The position numbers and the translations under genes were made by a program. Below the pieces are notes generated by a model that saw only the letters and a program-made list of their open reading frames with translations, ran no database searches and was not told the origin of the DNA. DNA of 64,000 nt, taken from contig CH003303.1 in NCBI GenBank assembly GCA_000149265.1, forward strand, positions 46,257 to 110,256, in the 5' to 3' direction. Shown here one piece after another: positions 22,180-32,849 of the stretch. Source of the DNA: Ciona savignyi (taxonomy: Eukaryota; Chordata; Ascidiacea; Phlebobranchia; Cionidae). The first letter of the stretch is position 1. Each line of letters starts with the position of its first letter.

Positions 22180-23796
22180 GCAGAAGCATTTTTTCTATAT
22201 TTCCACAGTAACCAACCAGTTTTTCGTTTGCTTAGCACGTTCTCTAACATTTCGGAAAGCGTATATCCTGGATTGAGCGGATGTTTGTGTTTTATGTTGT
22301 TGGTAAAATCTTAACCAAAAAATATCGAACCTTCATTTTCCAAAGGACATTAAAAACAGTGCGAATACGCGCCTCGGGCCTAAAATACCAAGCACGAAAG
22401 TCTAATCTTTCTGTAGAAAAGTGATAATAATATAAATTGTTATGTCACATGTTGGATAGGATGTACTTGTCTTAACTTACAGAATTTGAAAACTCGAGAT
22501 CGTTATCGTTTCTTTTGTGGGCAGCAACTATATTGCTTCTAAGAGTTGAAATCCACCGTTTATCCATTTTACGTGGATAATTTTATGGGATTGTTTGTTT
22601 GACTGAAATACCATAGGCAAACCTCCATTCGTTAAAACACTTTATCTCGCGTTTTCCTATCTCCGGAGGTAAAGAGAAGTCCTAACGTGCACATGACACG
22701 GTATTTGGATTCTTGTGGCGTGACAATTTTGCGGCAACATTAGACATGCATGTTCGTTATTTCATGCCGAAGCAAAATTTAGGTACAAGCAGCATATCCG
22801 CAAGGGTTGCATAAAATTACACCACAAAAAACTTTAATGTTTATTAGAAAGTTAGGTTTGATATTTTTGGATAAGATTTTAGCAACAAAAACATCTGCTC
22901 AATCCGGGATATACGATTTCCGTAATCTTAGAAAACGTGCTGAACCAATGGAAAATAGGAAGAAGCCACAGCATTATCGTGATGTTACGAGTGAAAAAGC
23001 ACAGGGGATTATTTCCGAATGTCGCAACTTATTTGGATAAACAAACAACAGCTTGCCTTATTTTGCTTATCGTCATCTTATATTAAAACATTCTCGGTGC
23101 AATCTTTATACAGGAATATATATTTTATCCTACCTTGTAACTTAAAAAAAAGTTTTTTTTAAATATAATATCACACAACATTTATATATTATAGCTATGT
23201 TTTAATTCCTTTTTTTCTTTAATTACATTTTTATGTTGTCAACACATAAAATGTGCCTCCGTGTGGTCCAGTGAAAGCAAGCCTGAGAAACAACTCGAAT
23301 ATCCCTTCATCAACCCGGGACACTAATGAAGACTTCCTATTGCCAGAAGTTACCGCACTGGATGTGTTGACTATCTCATCGCATATTTATAACGGCTGTG
23401 GTGCTGTGTATTGAATATCAGTATTAAACCCAATATCTATTTTCATACAAAACGTACGTTGGATATTCTCATGTTGGTTAGATACCAGTCGTGTGCGATT
23501 AGTTTGTCCACTTTGGCGACGCACAAAGCGGACATTGTACAATCAATGGTACAATTTTTCTGCAAGATTTGACATTCATACTAAATTAGGTCTAAGTAGT
23601 ATCGGTTAGTGTGGCCGAAAATTGCAGGACAAGAAAAACTTTAATGTCCACTAGAAAAATTAGTCACCATATTTTCGTTAATAATAACAAAAACATCCGC
23701 TCTATCCGGAAAATACGCTTTCCATAATGCTAGAGAACGTGCTGCCAGTGATTAAACTAAAAAAGGTTACTTTGGAAATAGAAAAAATGGTTCTGC

Positions 23797-23804
23797 TATA
23801 TATA
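23797..23804 (+). promoter_or_regulatory. TATA box of peptide copy B
   Basis: TATATATA in the context GGTTCTGC-TATATATA-CCAACCC is identical in copies C and D. The noncoding first exon ends at 23853 (AAAG|GTAAGT). Confidence 0.65.
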
Positions 23805-23911
23805 CCAACCCTTAATCAAACAGAGTTATCCTGTTTAAAAGACTTCTACAAAGGTAAGTTTTCTATTTGCCTAAATAGAAACTGTATTGGGAATAACGAT
23901 GAATTTTGCAG

Positions 23912-24208
23912 ATGAATAAGGCTCTCTTCGTACTCCTTCTCGCACTTGTGCTTCTGATGACTGAAGAATCTGACGCTTGGCGTCGTCGTCGTCGCAGAAT
24001 TTCTCGCAGACGCAGGACGCTGGGGAGGATGGAACGAAAAGGAACAACAACAAGAAATGCTTGGTAATATTAACACGAAAGCTGTGATTAGATAAACTAC
24101 CATTTTAATGTTCGGCTTAGCATTGCTATGTACGAGAAGGCCTAACTGAGATTAATTATTTTAGAAATGGCAGCCGATCAGCTGGGTGATGACGACAACG
24201 ACGAATAA
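23912..24208 (+). pseudogene. arginine-rich secreted peptide, copy B, frameshifted
   Basis: It has the same structure as copy D: coding exons 23912-24063 and 24165-24208, noncoding first exon, TATA box. One extra G at 24015-24016 (GCAGGACGC against GCAGACGC) shifts the frame inside the second Arg cluster. The Trp-rich segment and acidic tail are replaced by an unrelated short end that stops at the intron. The signal peptide and first Arg run are intact, so a truncated cationic peptide could still be made. An assembly error is possible. Confidence 0.7.
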
Positions 24209-24612
24209 GCACTCAACGGTTAAACAGGTCGACATGAAGCATCAAACTTTTGTTGTGTTTACTGCAACCAAATAAAAAAAACTATAGAAATCTTACTGCG
24301 TTGTTCATTCTAAAAAGCAAAGCATTAGAAAAAGGTTGAGAAAGGGTGCATAGTGCTAAAAAATAAAATAATTTATTTTTAAATTAACTAAATTATACAA
24401 CTTCGAAACATGGCAGTAAAAGATAACGGGCTCTTTCCAATTCCTTTATTATAGAAGTTTGCCGTAGCTAAAATAAAATAAATGTATATAAGGCAGTAGA
24501 AAATGGAAAATTATACAGCAAAAAGTGTACCTCCACAGTGGAGCTTACGTTGTTTGTTTACTCCTATAATATAAATTAAAACAAAACTATTAACTAGATA
24601 GTGTCAACTATG

Positions 24613-24822
24613 GATAGGATAGGATATTTATCTTTATCCTCGTGAATGGGAAAACCACGGGGGTTAACACACGGGCAATCGACAGATCACCTCGCGCCCA
24701 CCTTCGGGTTACCGGAGCTATTGCAGTGTGTTGTATATGATAGATACATTCCTTCAATTTGGTAGAACCCATTAATCCGCTGGGTTCAAGCAATGTCCGT
24801 AAAGTGCCTTGCCCAAGGACAT
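24613..24822 (-). mobile_element. 5'-truncated SINE in array segment 1 only
   Basis: A tail GGATAGGATAGGATATTTATC and the body to GTAAAGTGCCTTGCCCAAGGAC are present, without the tRNA head. The sister segments read straight through this point (GTGTTAACTATGTTTAACC), so the insertion is later than the duplication. Confidence 0.8.
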
Positions 24823-27044
24823 ATGTTTAACCACAGACATTTGTAAAACACATTTTGTATGTTATATGTTTATGCAAGTAGGGGTTCTAACCAAAATTGG
24901 TATGTTGTCAAAAACCAAGTATGTAATTTGTTTCTGCAAGCTGAAACAGATAGATTACTGAGGTTACAACCTTGTTTTCTGTGTTCATTACACAGTGTAT
25001 ATTCTTGTCAGATGCATGGACGTCAGAACTATGTTATTTGACATTTCTGAAGTGTTCAGTTAAAAACAGTATATTCATGTCAAGTTTGGGTTCATTTACA
25101 CCTTAAGCTAAATTCCGACGTCGTTTGCCGTCTTAAGTTCTCCAAAAATTAAGAATATCTGGCATAACATGCCTAATATGCGGGAAATTAATCGTCACGT
25201 TTATATTCTTTGGGGTTTGCGGAAATTTTCAGTGGAATTAAATTTTTGCCGATTTCTCGGATAAGTGTTACAGATATAGTTATGGGGCGTACGTGTAACA
25301 GTGTGATTCCTCCGTTGTGCCTGTGATTATTTAGCGTGCGCCTTGCTTCTTTTTTAGGGTGGACTAATTAGTGTTATTACGTGTTGGCTCCTTTGCATAG
25401 TACGTCCGTGTGTTAACTGCAACCCTTATGGAGTTGTATTATGTTTATGTTGCGATTTCCACAGTAACCAACCAGATTTTCGTTTGCTTAGCACGTTCTC
25501 TAACATTTCGGAAAGCGTATATCCTGGATTGAGCGGATGTTTGTGTTTTCTGTTGTTGATAAAATCTTAACCAAAAAATATCGAACCCTCATTTTCCAAT
25601 GGACATTAAACAATGCGAATACGCGCCTCGGGCCTAAAATACCAAGCACGAAAGTCTAATCTTTCTGTAGAAAAGTCACGCTACAAATTATTATGTCACA
25701 TGCAGGATAGGATGTACTTGTCTTAACTTACAGAATTTGAAAACTCGAGATCGTTATCGTTTCTTTTGTGGGCAACAACTATATTGTTTTTAAGAGTTGA
25801 AATCTACTTTTCATCCATATTACGTGGATAATTTTATGGGATTGTTTGTTTGACTGAAATACCATGGTCAAACGTCCATTCGTTAAAACACTTTATCTCG
25901 TGTTTTCCATCTCTGGAGGTAAAGAGAAGTTCTAATCTGCACATGACACGTTATTTGGGTTCTTGTGGCGTGGCAATTTTGCAGCTAGATTAGACATGCA
26001 TGTTCGTTATTTCATGTCGAAGCAAAATTTTGGTACAAGCAGCATATCCGCAAGGGTTGCATAAAATTACACCACAAAAACATTAATGTTTATTAGAAAG
26101 TTAGGTTTGATATTTTTGGATAAGATTTTAGCAAAAAAACATCCGCTCAATCCGGGATATACGATTTCCATAATCTTAGAAAACGTGCTGAACCAATGGA
26201 AAATAGGAAGGAGTCACAGCATTATCGTGATATTACGAGTGGAAAAGCACGGGGGATTATTTCCGAATGTTGCAACTCATTTGGATAAACAAACACCAGC
26301 TTGCCTTATTTAGCTTATCGTCATCATATATTAAAACATTCTCGGTGCAATGTTTATAAAGGAATATATATTTATCCTGCCTTGTAACTTTTTAAAACAG
26401 TTTTTTTAAATAACATCACACAAATTTTATATATTATAGCTATGTTTTGATTCCTTTTTTCTTTAATTAGATTTTTATGTTGTCAACACATAAAATGTGC
26501 CTCCTTGTGGTCCAATGAAAGCAAGCCTGAGAAACAAATCCTTAATCTCTCCACCAACCAGAAACCTCTAAAGAATCTATAATGCCAGAAGTTACCGCAA
26601 TAGATTTGTTGGCTATCTCATCGCATATTTTAACGGCTGTGGTGCTGTGTATTAAATATCAGTATTAAAATCAATATATATTTTCATACAAAACGTACGT
26701 TGGATATTCTCATGTTGGTTAGATACCAGTCGTGTGCGGTTAGTTTGTTCACTTTGGCGACGCACGAAGCGGACATTGTACAATCAATGGTACAATTCTT
26801 CTGCAAGATTTAACATTCATACTTGGTAAGTATTAGGTCTAAGTAGTAACATGTCGGTTAGTGTTGCCGAAAATTGCAGGACAAGAAAAACTTTAATGTC
26901 CACTAGAAAAATTAGTCACCATATTTTCGTTAATAATAACAAAAACATCCACTGTATCCGGAAAATACGCTTTCCACAATGCTAGAGAACGTGCTGCTAG
27001 TGATTAAAAAAAGGTTACTTTGGAAATAGAAAAAATGATTCTGC

Positions 27045-27052
27045 TATATATA
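27045..27052 (+). promoter_or_regulatory. TATA box of peptide copy C
   Basis: TATATATA lies 49 bp before the first-exon donor at 27101, in the same context as in copies B and D. Confidence 0.65.
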
Positions 27053-27159
27053 CCAACCCTTAATCAAACAGAGTTATCCTGTTTAAAAGACTTCTACAAA
27101 GGTAAGTTTTCTATTTGCCTAAATAGAAACTGTATTGGTGACAACGATAAATTTTGCAG

Positions 27160-27455
27160 ATGAATAAGGCTCTCTTCGTACTCCTTCTCGCACTTGTACT
27201 TCTGATGACTGAAGAATCTGACGCTTGGCGTCGTCGTCGTCGCAGAATTTCTCGCAGACGCAGACGCTGGGGAGGATGGAACGAAAAGGAACAACAACAA
27301 GAAATGCTAGGTAATATTAACACGAAAGCTGTGATTAGATAAACTACCATTTTAATGTTCGGCTTAGCATTGCTATGTACGAGAAGGCCTAACTGAGATT
27401 AATTATTTTAAAAAAGGCAGCCGATCAGCTGGGTGATGACGACAACGACGAATAA
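27160..27455 (+). CDS. arginine-rich secreted peptide, copy C, shifted acceptor
   Basis: Coding exon 27160-27310 encodes the signal peptide, six Arg, IS, five Arg and WGGW. The usual exon 3 acceptor is destroyed (TTTTAG changed to TTTTAA), and the Met codon after it reads AAG. The next AG, at 27419-27420, lies exactly 9 bp downstream, so splicing to 27421 keeps the frame and the acidic tail, giving 61 residues instead of 64. Whether this acceptor is used is an inference. Promoter and first exon are like copy B. Confidence 0.65.
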
Positions 27456-30085
27456 GCACTCAACGGTTAAACAGGTCGACATGAAGCATCAAACTTTTGT
27501 TGTGTTTACTGCAACCAAATAAAAAAAACTATAGAAATCTTACTGCGTTGTTCATGCTTAAAAGCAAAGCATTAGAAAAAAGGGTTGAGAAATGGTGCAT
27601 AGTGCTAAAGAATAAAATAATTTATTTTGAAATTAACTAAATTATACAACTTCGAAACATGGCAGTAAAATATAACGGGCTCTTTCCAATTCCTTTATTA
27701 TAGAAGTTTGCCGCAACTAAAATAACATAAATTTATATAAGGCAGTAGAAAATGGAAAATTATAGGCTACAGCATAACTTTTACCTTTACAATAGAGCTT
27801 GCATTATTTGTTGTTTGTCATTCCTATAACATAAATTAAAACATATATTAACTAGATAGTGTTAACTATGTTTAACCATCGACATTTGTAAAACACATTT
27901 TGTATGTTATATGTTTATGCAAGTAGGGGTTCTAACCAAAATTGGTATGTTGTCAAAAAACAAGTATGTAATTTGTTTCTGCAAGCTGAAACAGATAGGT
28001 AACTAAGGCTACAATATTGTTTTTTTGTGTTCATTACACAGTGTATATTCTTGTCAGATGTGTGGACGTCAGAACTATGTTATTTGACATTTCTGAAGTA
28101 TTTAGTTATAAACACTATATTCATGTCAGGTTTGGCTCCATTTACACCTTATAAGCTAACATTTTCACCGTCGTTTGCCGTCTTAAGTTCTACAAAAATT
28201 AAGCACAAGACATAACATGCCTAATATGCGGGAAATTAATCGTCACGTTTATATTCTTTGGGGTTTGCGGAAATTTTCGGTGGAATTAAATTTTTGCCGA
28301 TTTCTCGGATAAGTGTTACAGATATAGTTATGGGGCGTACGTGTAACAGTGTGATTCCTCCGTTGTGCCTGTGATTATTTAGCGTGCGCCTTGCTTCTTT
28401 TTTAGGGTGGACTAATTAGTGTTATTACGTGTTGGCTCCTTTGCATAGTACGTCCGTGTGTTAACTGCAACCCTTATGGAGTTGTATTATGTTTATGTTG
28501 CGATTTCCACAGTAACCAACCAGATTTTCGTTTGCTTAGCACGTTCTCTAACATTTCGGAAAGCGTATATCCTGGATTGAGCGGATGTTTGTGTTTTCTG
28601 TTGTTGGTAAAATCTTAACCAAAAAATATCGAACCCTCATTTTCCAATGGACATTAAACAATGCGAATACGCGCCTCGGGCCTAAAATACTAAGCACGAA
28701 AGTCTAATCTTTCTGTAGAAAAGTCACGCTACAAATTATTATGTCACATGCAGGATAGGATGTACTTGTCTTAACTCACAGAATTTGAAAACTCGAGATC
28801 GTTATCGTTTCTTTTGTGGGCAGCAACTATATTGCTTCTAAGAGTTAAAACCCACCTTTTATCCATATTACGTGGATAATTTTGTGGGATTGTTTGTTTG
28901 ACTGAAATACCATGGTCAAACGTCCCTTCGTTAAAACACTTTTCCCATCTCTGGAGGTAAAGAGAAATCCTAACCTGAACATGACACGTTATTTGGGTTC
29001 TTGTGGGGTGGCAATTTTGCAGCTAGATTATACATGCATTTTCGTTATTTTAGGTCGAAGCAAAGTTTAGGTACAAGCAGCATATCCGCAAGGGTTGCAT
29101 AAATGACACCACAAAAAAACTTTAATGTTTATTAGAAAGTTAGGTTTGATATTTTTCGATAAGATTTTAGCAACAAAAACATCTGCTCAATCCGGGATAT
29201 ACGATTTCCGTAATCTTAGAAAACGTGCTGAACCAATGAAAAATTGTAAGGAGTCACAACATTATCGTGATGTTACGAGTGAAAAAGCACAGGGGATTAT
29301 TTCCGAATGTCGCAACTTATTGGGATAAACAAACACCAGCTTGCCTTATTTTGCTTATCGTCATCTTATATTAAAACATTCTCGGTGCAATGTTTATACA
29401 GGAATATATATTTTATCGTTCCTTGTAACTTTTTAAAAAAGTTTTTTTTTAAATAACATCACACAAATAATATCTATTATAGCTATGTTTTGAATACTTT
29501 TTTTCTTTAATTTGATTTTTATGTTGTCGACACATGAAATGTGGACCTCCTTGTGGTCCAATGAAAGTAAGCCTGAGAAACAAATCCTTAATCCCTCCAT
29601 CAACCCGGGACACTAATGAAGACTTCCTAATGCCAGAAGTTACCGCACTGGATGTGTTGGCTATCTCATCGCATATTTTAACGGCTGTGATGCTGTGTAT
29701 TGAATATCAGTATTAAAACCAATATCTATTTTTATCCAAAACTTACGTTGGATATTCTCATGTTGGTTAGATACCAGTCGTGTGCGATCAGTTTGTCCAA
29801 TATGGCGACGCTCGAAGCGGACATTGTACAAACAATGGTACAATTTTTCTGCAAGATTTGACATTCATACTAAATTAGGTCTAAGTAGTATCGGTTAGTG
29901 TTGCCGAAAATTGCAGAACAAGAAAAACTTTAATGTCCACTAGAAAAATTAGTCACCATATTTTCGTTAATAATAACAAAAACATCCGCTCTATCCGGAA
30001 AATACGCTTTCCATAATGCTAGAGAACGTGCTGCCAGTGATTAAACTAAAAAAGGTTACTTTGGAAATAGAAAAAATGGTTCTGC

Positions 30086-30093
30086 TATATATA
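30086..30093 (+). promoter_or_regulatory. TATA box of peptide copy D
   Basis: TATATATA lies 49 bp before the first-exon donor at 30142. Confidence 0.65.
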
Positions 30094-30200
30094 CCAACCC
30101 TTAATCAAACAGATTTATCCTGTTTAAAAGACTTCTACAAAGGTAAGTTTTCTATTTGCCTAAATAGAAACTGTATTGGGAATAACGATGAATTTTGCAG

Positions 30201-30496
30201 ATGAATAAGGCTCTCTTCGTACTCCTTCTCGCACTTGTGCTTCTGATGACTGAAGAATCTGACGCTTGGCGTCGTCGTCGTCGCAGAATTTCTCGCAGAC
30301 GCAGACGCTGGGGAGGATGGAACGAAAAGGAACAACAACAAGAAATGCTAGGTAATATTAACACGAAAGCTGTGATTAGATAAACTACCATTTTAATGTT
30401 CGGCTTAGCATTGCTATGTACAAGAAGGCCTAACTGAGATTAATTATTTTAGAAATGGCAGCCGATCAGCTGGGTGGTGACGACAACGACGAATAA
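30201..30496 (+). CDS. arginine-rich secreted peptide, copy D (intact)
   Basis: Coding exons 30201-30351 and 30453-30496 (phase 1 junction) give 64 residues. This is the best-preserved member of the B/C/D type. It has a 22-residue signal peptide ending EESDA, then Trp, six Arg, IS, five Arg and WGGW. A Glu/Gln-rich linker with EQQQEM and the acidic end AADQLGGDDNDE follow. The core has no cysteine and no acid. Expected products are a secreted, Trp-flanked polycation and a neutralising propiece. A role in host defence or nucleic-acid binding is inference. Confidence 0.8.
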
Positions 30497-31182
30497 GCAC
30501 TCAATGGTAAACAGGTCGACATGAAGCATCAAACTTTTGTTGTGTTTACTGCAACCAAATAAAAGAAAACTATAGAAATCTTACTGCGTTGTTCATGCTT
30601 AAAAGCAAAGCATTAGAAAAAAGGGTTGAGAAATGGTGCATAGTGCTAAAGAATAAAATAATTTATTTTGAAATTAACTAAACTATACAACTTCGAAACA
30701 TGGCAGTAAAAGATAACGGGCTCTTTCCAATTCCTTTATTATAGAAGTTTGCCGCAACTAAAATAACATAAATTTATATAAAGCAGTAGAAAATGGAAAA
30801 TTATAGGCTACAGCATAAATTTTACCTTTACAATAGAGCTTGCATTATTTGTTGTTTGTCATTCCTATAACATAAATTAAAACATATATTAACTAGATAG
30901 TGTTAACTATGTTTAACCACCGACATTTGTAAAACACAATTTGTATGTTATATGTTTATGCAAGTAGGGGTTCTAACCAAAATTGGTATGTTGTCAAAAA
31001 ACAAGTATGTAATTTGTTTCTGCAAGCTGAAACAGATAGGTAACTGAGGCTACAATATTGTTTTCTGTGTTCATTACACAGTGTATATTCTTGTCAGATG
31101 TGTGGACGTCAGAACTATGTTATTTGACATTTCTGAAGATGTTTCGTTAAAAAATATTCCTGTCAGGTTTGGCTCCATTTAC

Positions 31183-31480
31183 GGTTCCATGACAACTGAA
31201 CCCCTTACAACTGAACCCCTTACAACTGTAACCCTTACAACTGAACCCTTTACAACTGAACCCCTACAATTAAGCCCCTTACAACTGAACTCCTTTTACC
31301 TGAACCCCTTTAAACTGAACCCCTTTACAGTTGAACCCATTTCAATTGAACCTCTTTACAACTGAACCCTCTTTTCAGTTAAAAGGGTTCTGTTAAAAGG
31401 GGTTCAGTTGTAAAGGGGTTCAGTTGTAGGGGCTCAGTTGTAAGGGGTTCAGTTGTAAGGGGTTCAGTTGACTGGTCACC
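31183..31480. mobile_element. foldback element of 15-bp subrepeats, 8-bp target duplication
   Basis: It is 298 bp. The left arm is serial ACAACTGAACCCCTT units and the right arm is the same unit inverted (AAGGGGTTCAGTTGT). The ends are GGTTCCATGACAACTG and CAGTTGACTGGTCACC. It is flanked by the perfect 8-bp repeat CCATTTAC (31175-31182 and 31481-31488). Array segment 2 has a single CCATTTAC at 28138-28145 and no insertion. It has no coding capacity. Confidence 0.85.
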
Positions 31481-32520
31481 CCATTTACACCCTATAAGCT
31501 AACATTTCAACCGTCGCTTTCCGTCCTAAGTTCTTTAAAAATTAAGAATATCGGGCATAACATGCCTAATATGCGGGAAATTAATGGTCACGTTTATATT
31601 CTTTGGGGTTTGCGGAAATTTTCAGTGGAATTAAATTTCTGCCGATTTCTCGGATAAGTGTTACAGATATAGTTATGGGGCGTACGTGTAACAGTGTGAT
31701 TTCTCCGTTGTGCCTGTGATTATAAGCGTGCACCTTGCTTCCTTTATAGCGTGAACTAATTAGTGTTATTTTAGGCAACACTTGCGGATATGCTGCTTAT
31801 TGTACCAAAAATTTGCTCCGACCTAAAATAACGAACATGCACGTCTAATCTTGCCGCAGAATTGTCACGCCACAAAAACCCAAATAACGTGTCATGTAGG
31901 CTTACAGGTTAGGAATCTCTTTACCTCCAGAGTTGGGAAAACGCGAGATAAAGTGTTTTAACGAATGGACGTTTGACCATGGTATTTCAGTCAAACAAAC
32001 AATCCCATAAAATAATCCACGTAATATGGACAAAATGGGGATTTTAACTCTCGGACCAATTATAGTTTCTGTCCACTAAACAAACGGTCTTGAATTTTCA
32101 AATTCTGTAAGTTAAGACAAGAACATCCTATCCTGCATGTGACATATTTTTTTGTAGCGTGACTTTTCTACATCAAGATTAGACATTTGTGCTTGGTATT
32201 TTAGGCTCGAGCGCGTATTCGCAATTTATTGTCCATTGGAAAATTAGGTTCGTTATTTTTTGGTTAATATAAGATTTTACCAACAACATAAAACACAAAC
32301 ATCCGCTCAATTCAAGATATACGCTTTCCGAAATGTTAGAGAACGTGCTAAGCAAACGAAAAACTGGTTGGTTACTGTGGAAATAGAGAAAAATGCTTCT
32401 GCTATTAAGTCAAGACCCTCAATAGAGCAAAATTATCTTTCTTAAAAGACTACTACAAAGGTAAGGTACCTTGATTTTTCTTAACAGAAGCTGTTTTGGT
32501 GACAACAATGAATTTTGCAG

Positions 32521-32783
32521 ATGAATAAAGCTCTCTTCGTACTCCTTCTCGCACTCGTGCTTCTGATGACTGAAGAATCTGACGCTTGGCGTCGTCGTCG
32601 CAGAGTTGTTCGCAGACGNNNNNNNNNNNNNNNNNNNNNNNNNNNNNNNNNNNNNNNNNNNNNNNNNNNNNNNNNNNNNNNNNNNNNNNNNNNNNNNNNN
32701 NNNNNNNNNNNNNNNNNNCCTAACTAAGATTGATTTCAGAAATGGAAGCCGATGAGGCGGAAACCAACGACAACGAAGAGTGA
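32521..32783 (+). CDS. arginine-rich secreted peptide, copy E, interrupted by assembly gap
   Basis: The signal peptide is identical in type (MNKALFVLLLALVLLMTEESDA). It is followed by Trp, five Arg, VV and more Arg before 100 N (32619-32718). Exon 3 (32740-32783) encodes the same acidic tail as copy A (EADEAETNDNEE), so A and E form one subfamily. The noncoding first exon ends at 32460. The TATA position is weakened to TATTAAG (32403-32409). The flanking upstream sequence is the inverse of that beside copy A. Confidence 0.7.
32619..32718. other. assembly gap (100 N)
   Basis: A run of N lies inside the Arg-rich codons of copy E, where CGT repeats may have defeated assembly. Confidence 0.99.
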
Positions 32784-32849
32784 GCACTCTGAAGGAACTA
32801 AGTCGGCATGAAGAACAAAACATTGATTCGATTTGTCGCAACCAAATAA

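Larger units (their letters stand above)
22195..31500 (+). repeat. tandem array of three ~3.0-3.3-kb segments with the peptide genes
   Basis: The landmark TTTCCACAGTAACCAACCAG recurs at 22199, 25457 and 28503, and other landmarks keep the same order and spacing. Each segment runs through one peptide gene (copies B, C, D). Differences include a SINE only in segment 1 and a foldback insertion only in segment 3. A diverged partial copy of the segment end lies at ~21060-21290, and inverted segment sequence lies at ~31780-32350 before copy E. Confidence 0.85.

Noticed and set aside
23727..23915. 62-residue ORF upstream of peptide copies B and D
   Set aside because: It spans the TATA box, noncoding first exon and first intron of the peptide gene and is not open in copy C.
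23846..24103. Minus-strand ORFs over peptide copies B, C and D, with hydrophobic N-termini
   Set aside because: Antisense shadows of the Arg-rich genes. Splice sites, TATA box and conserved signal peptide all support the plus strand.
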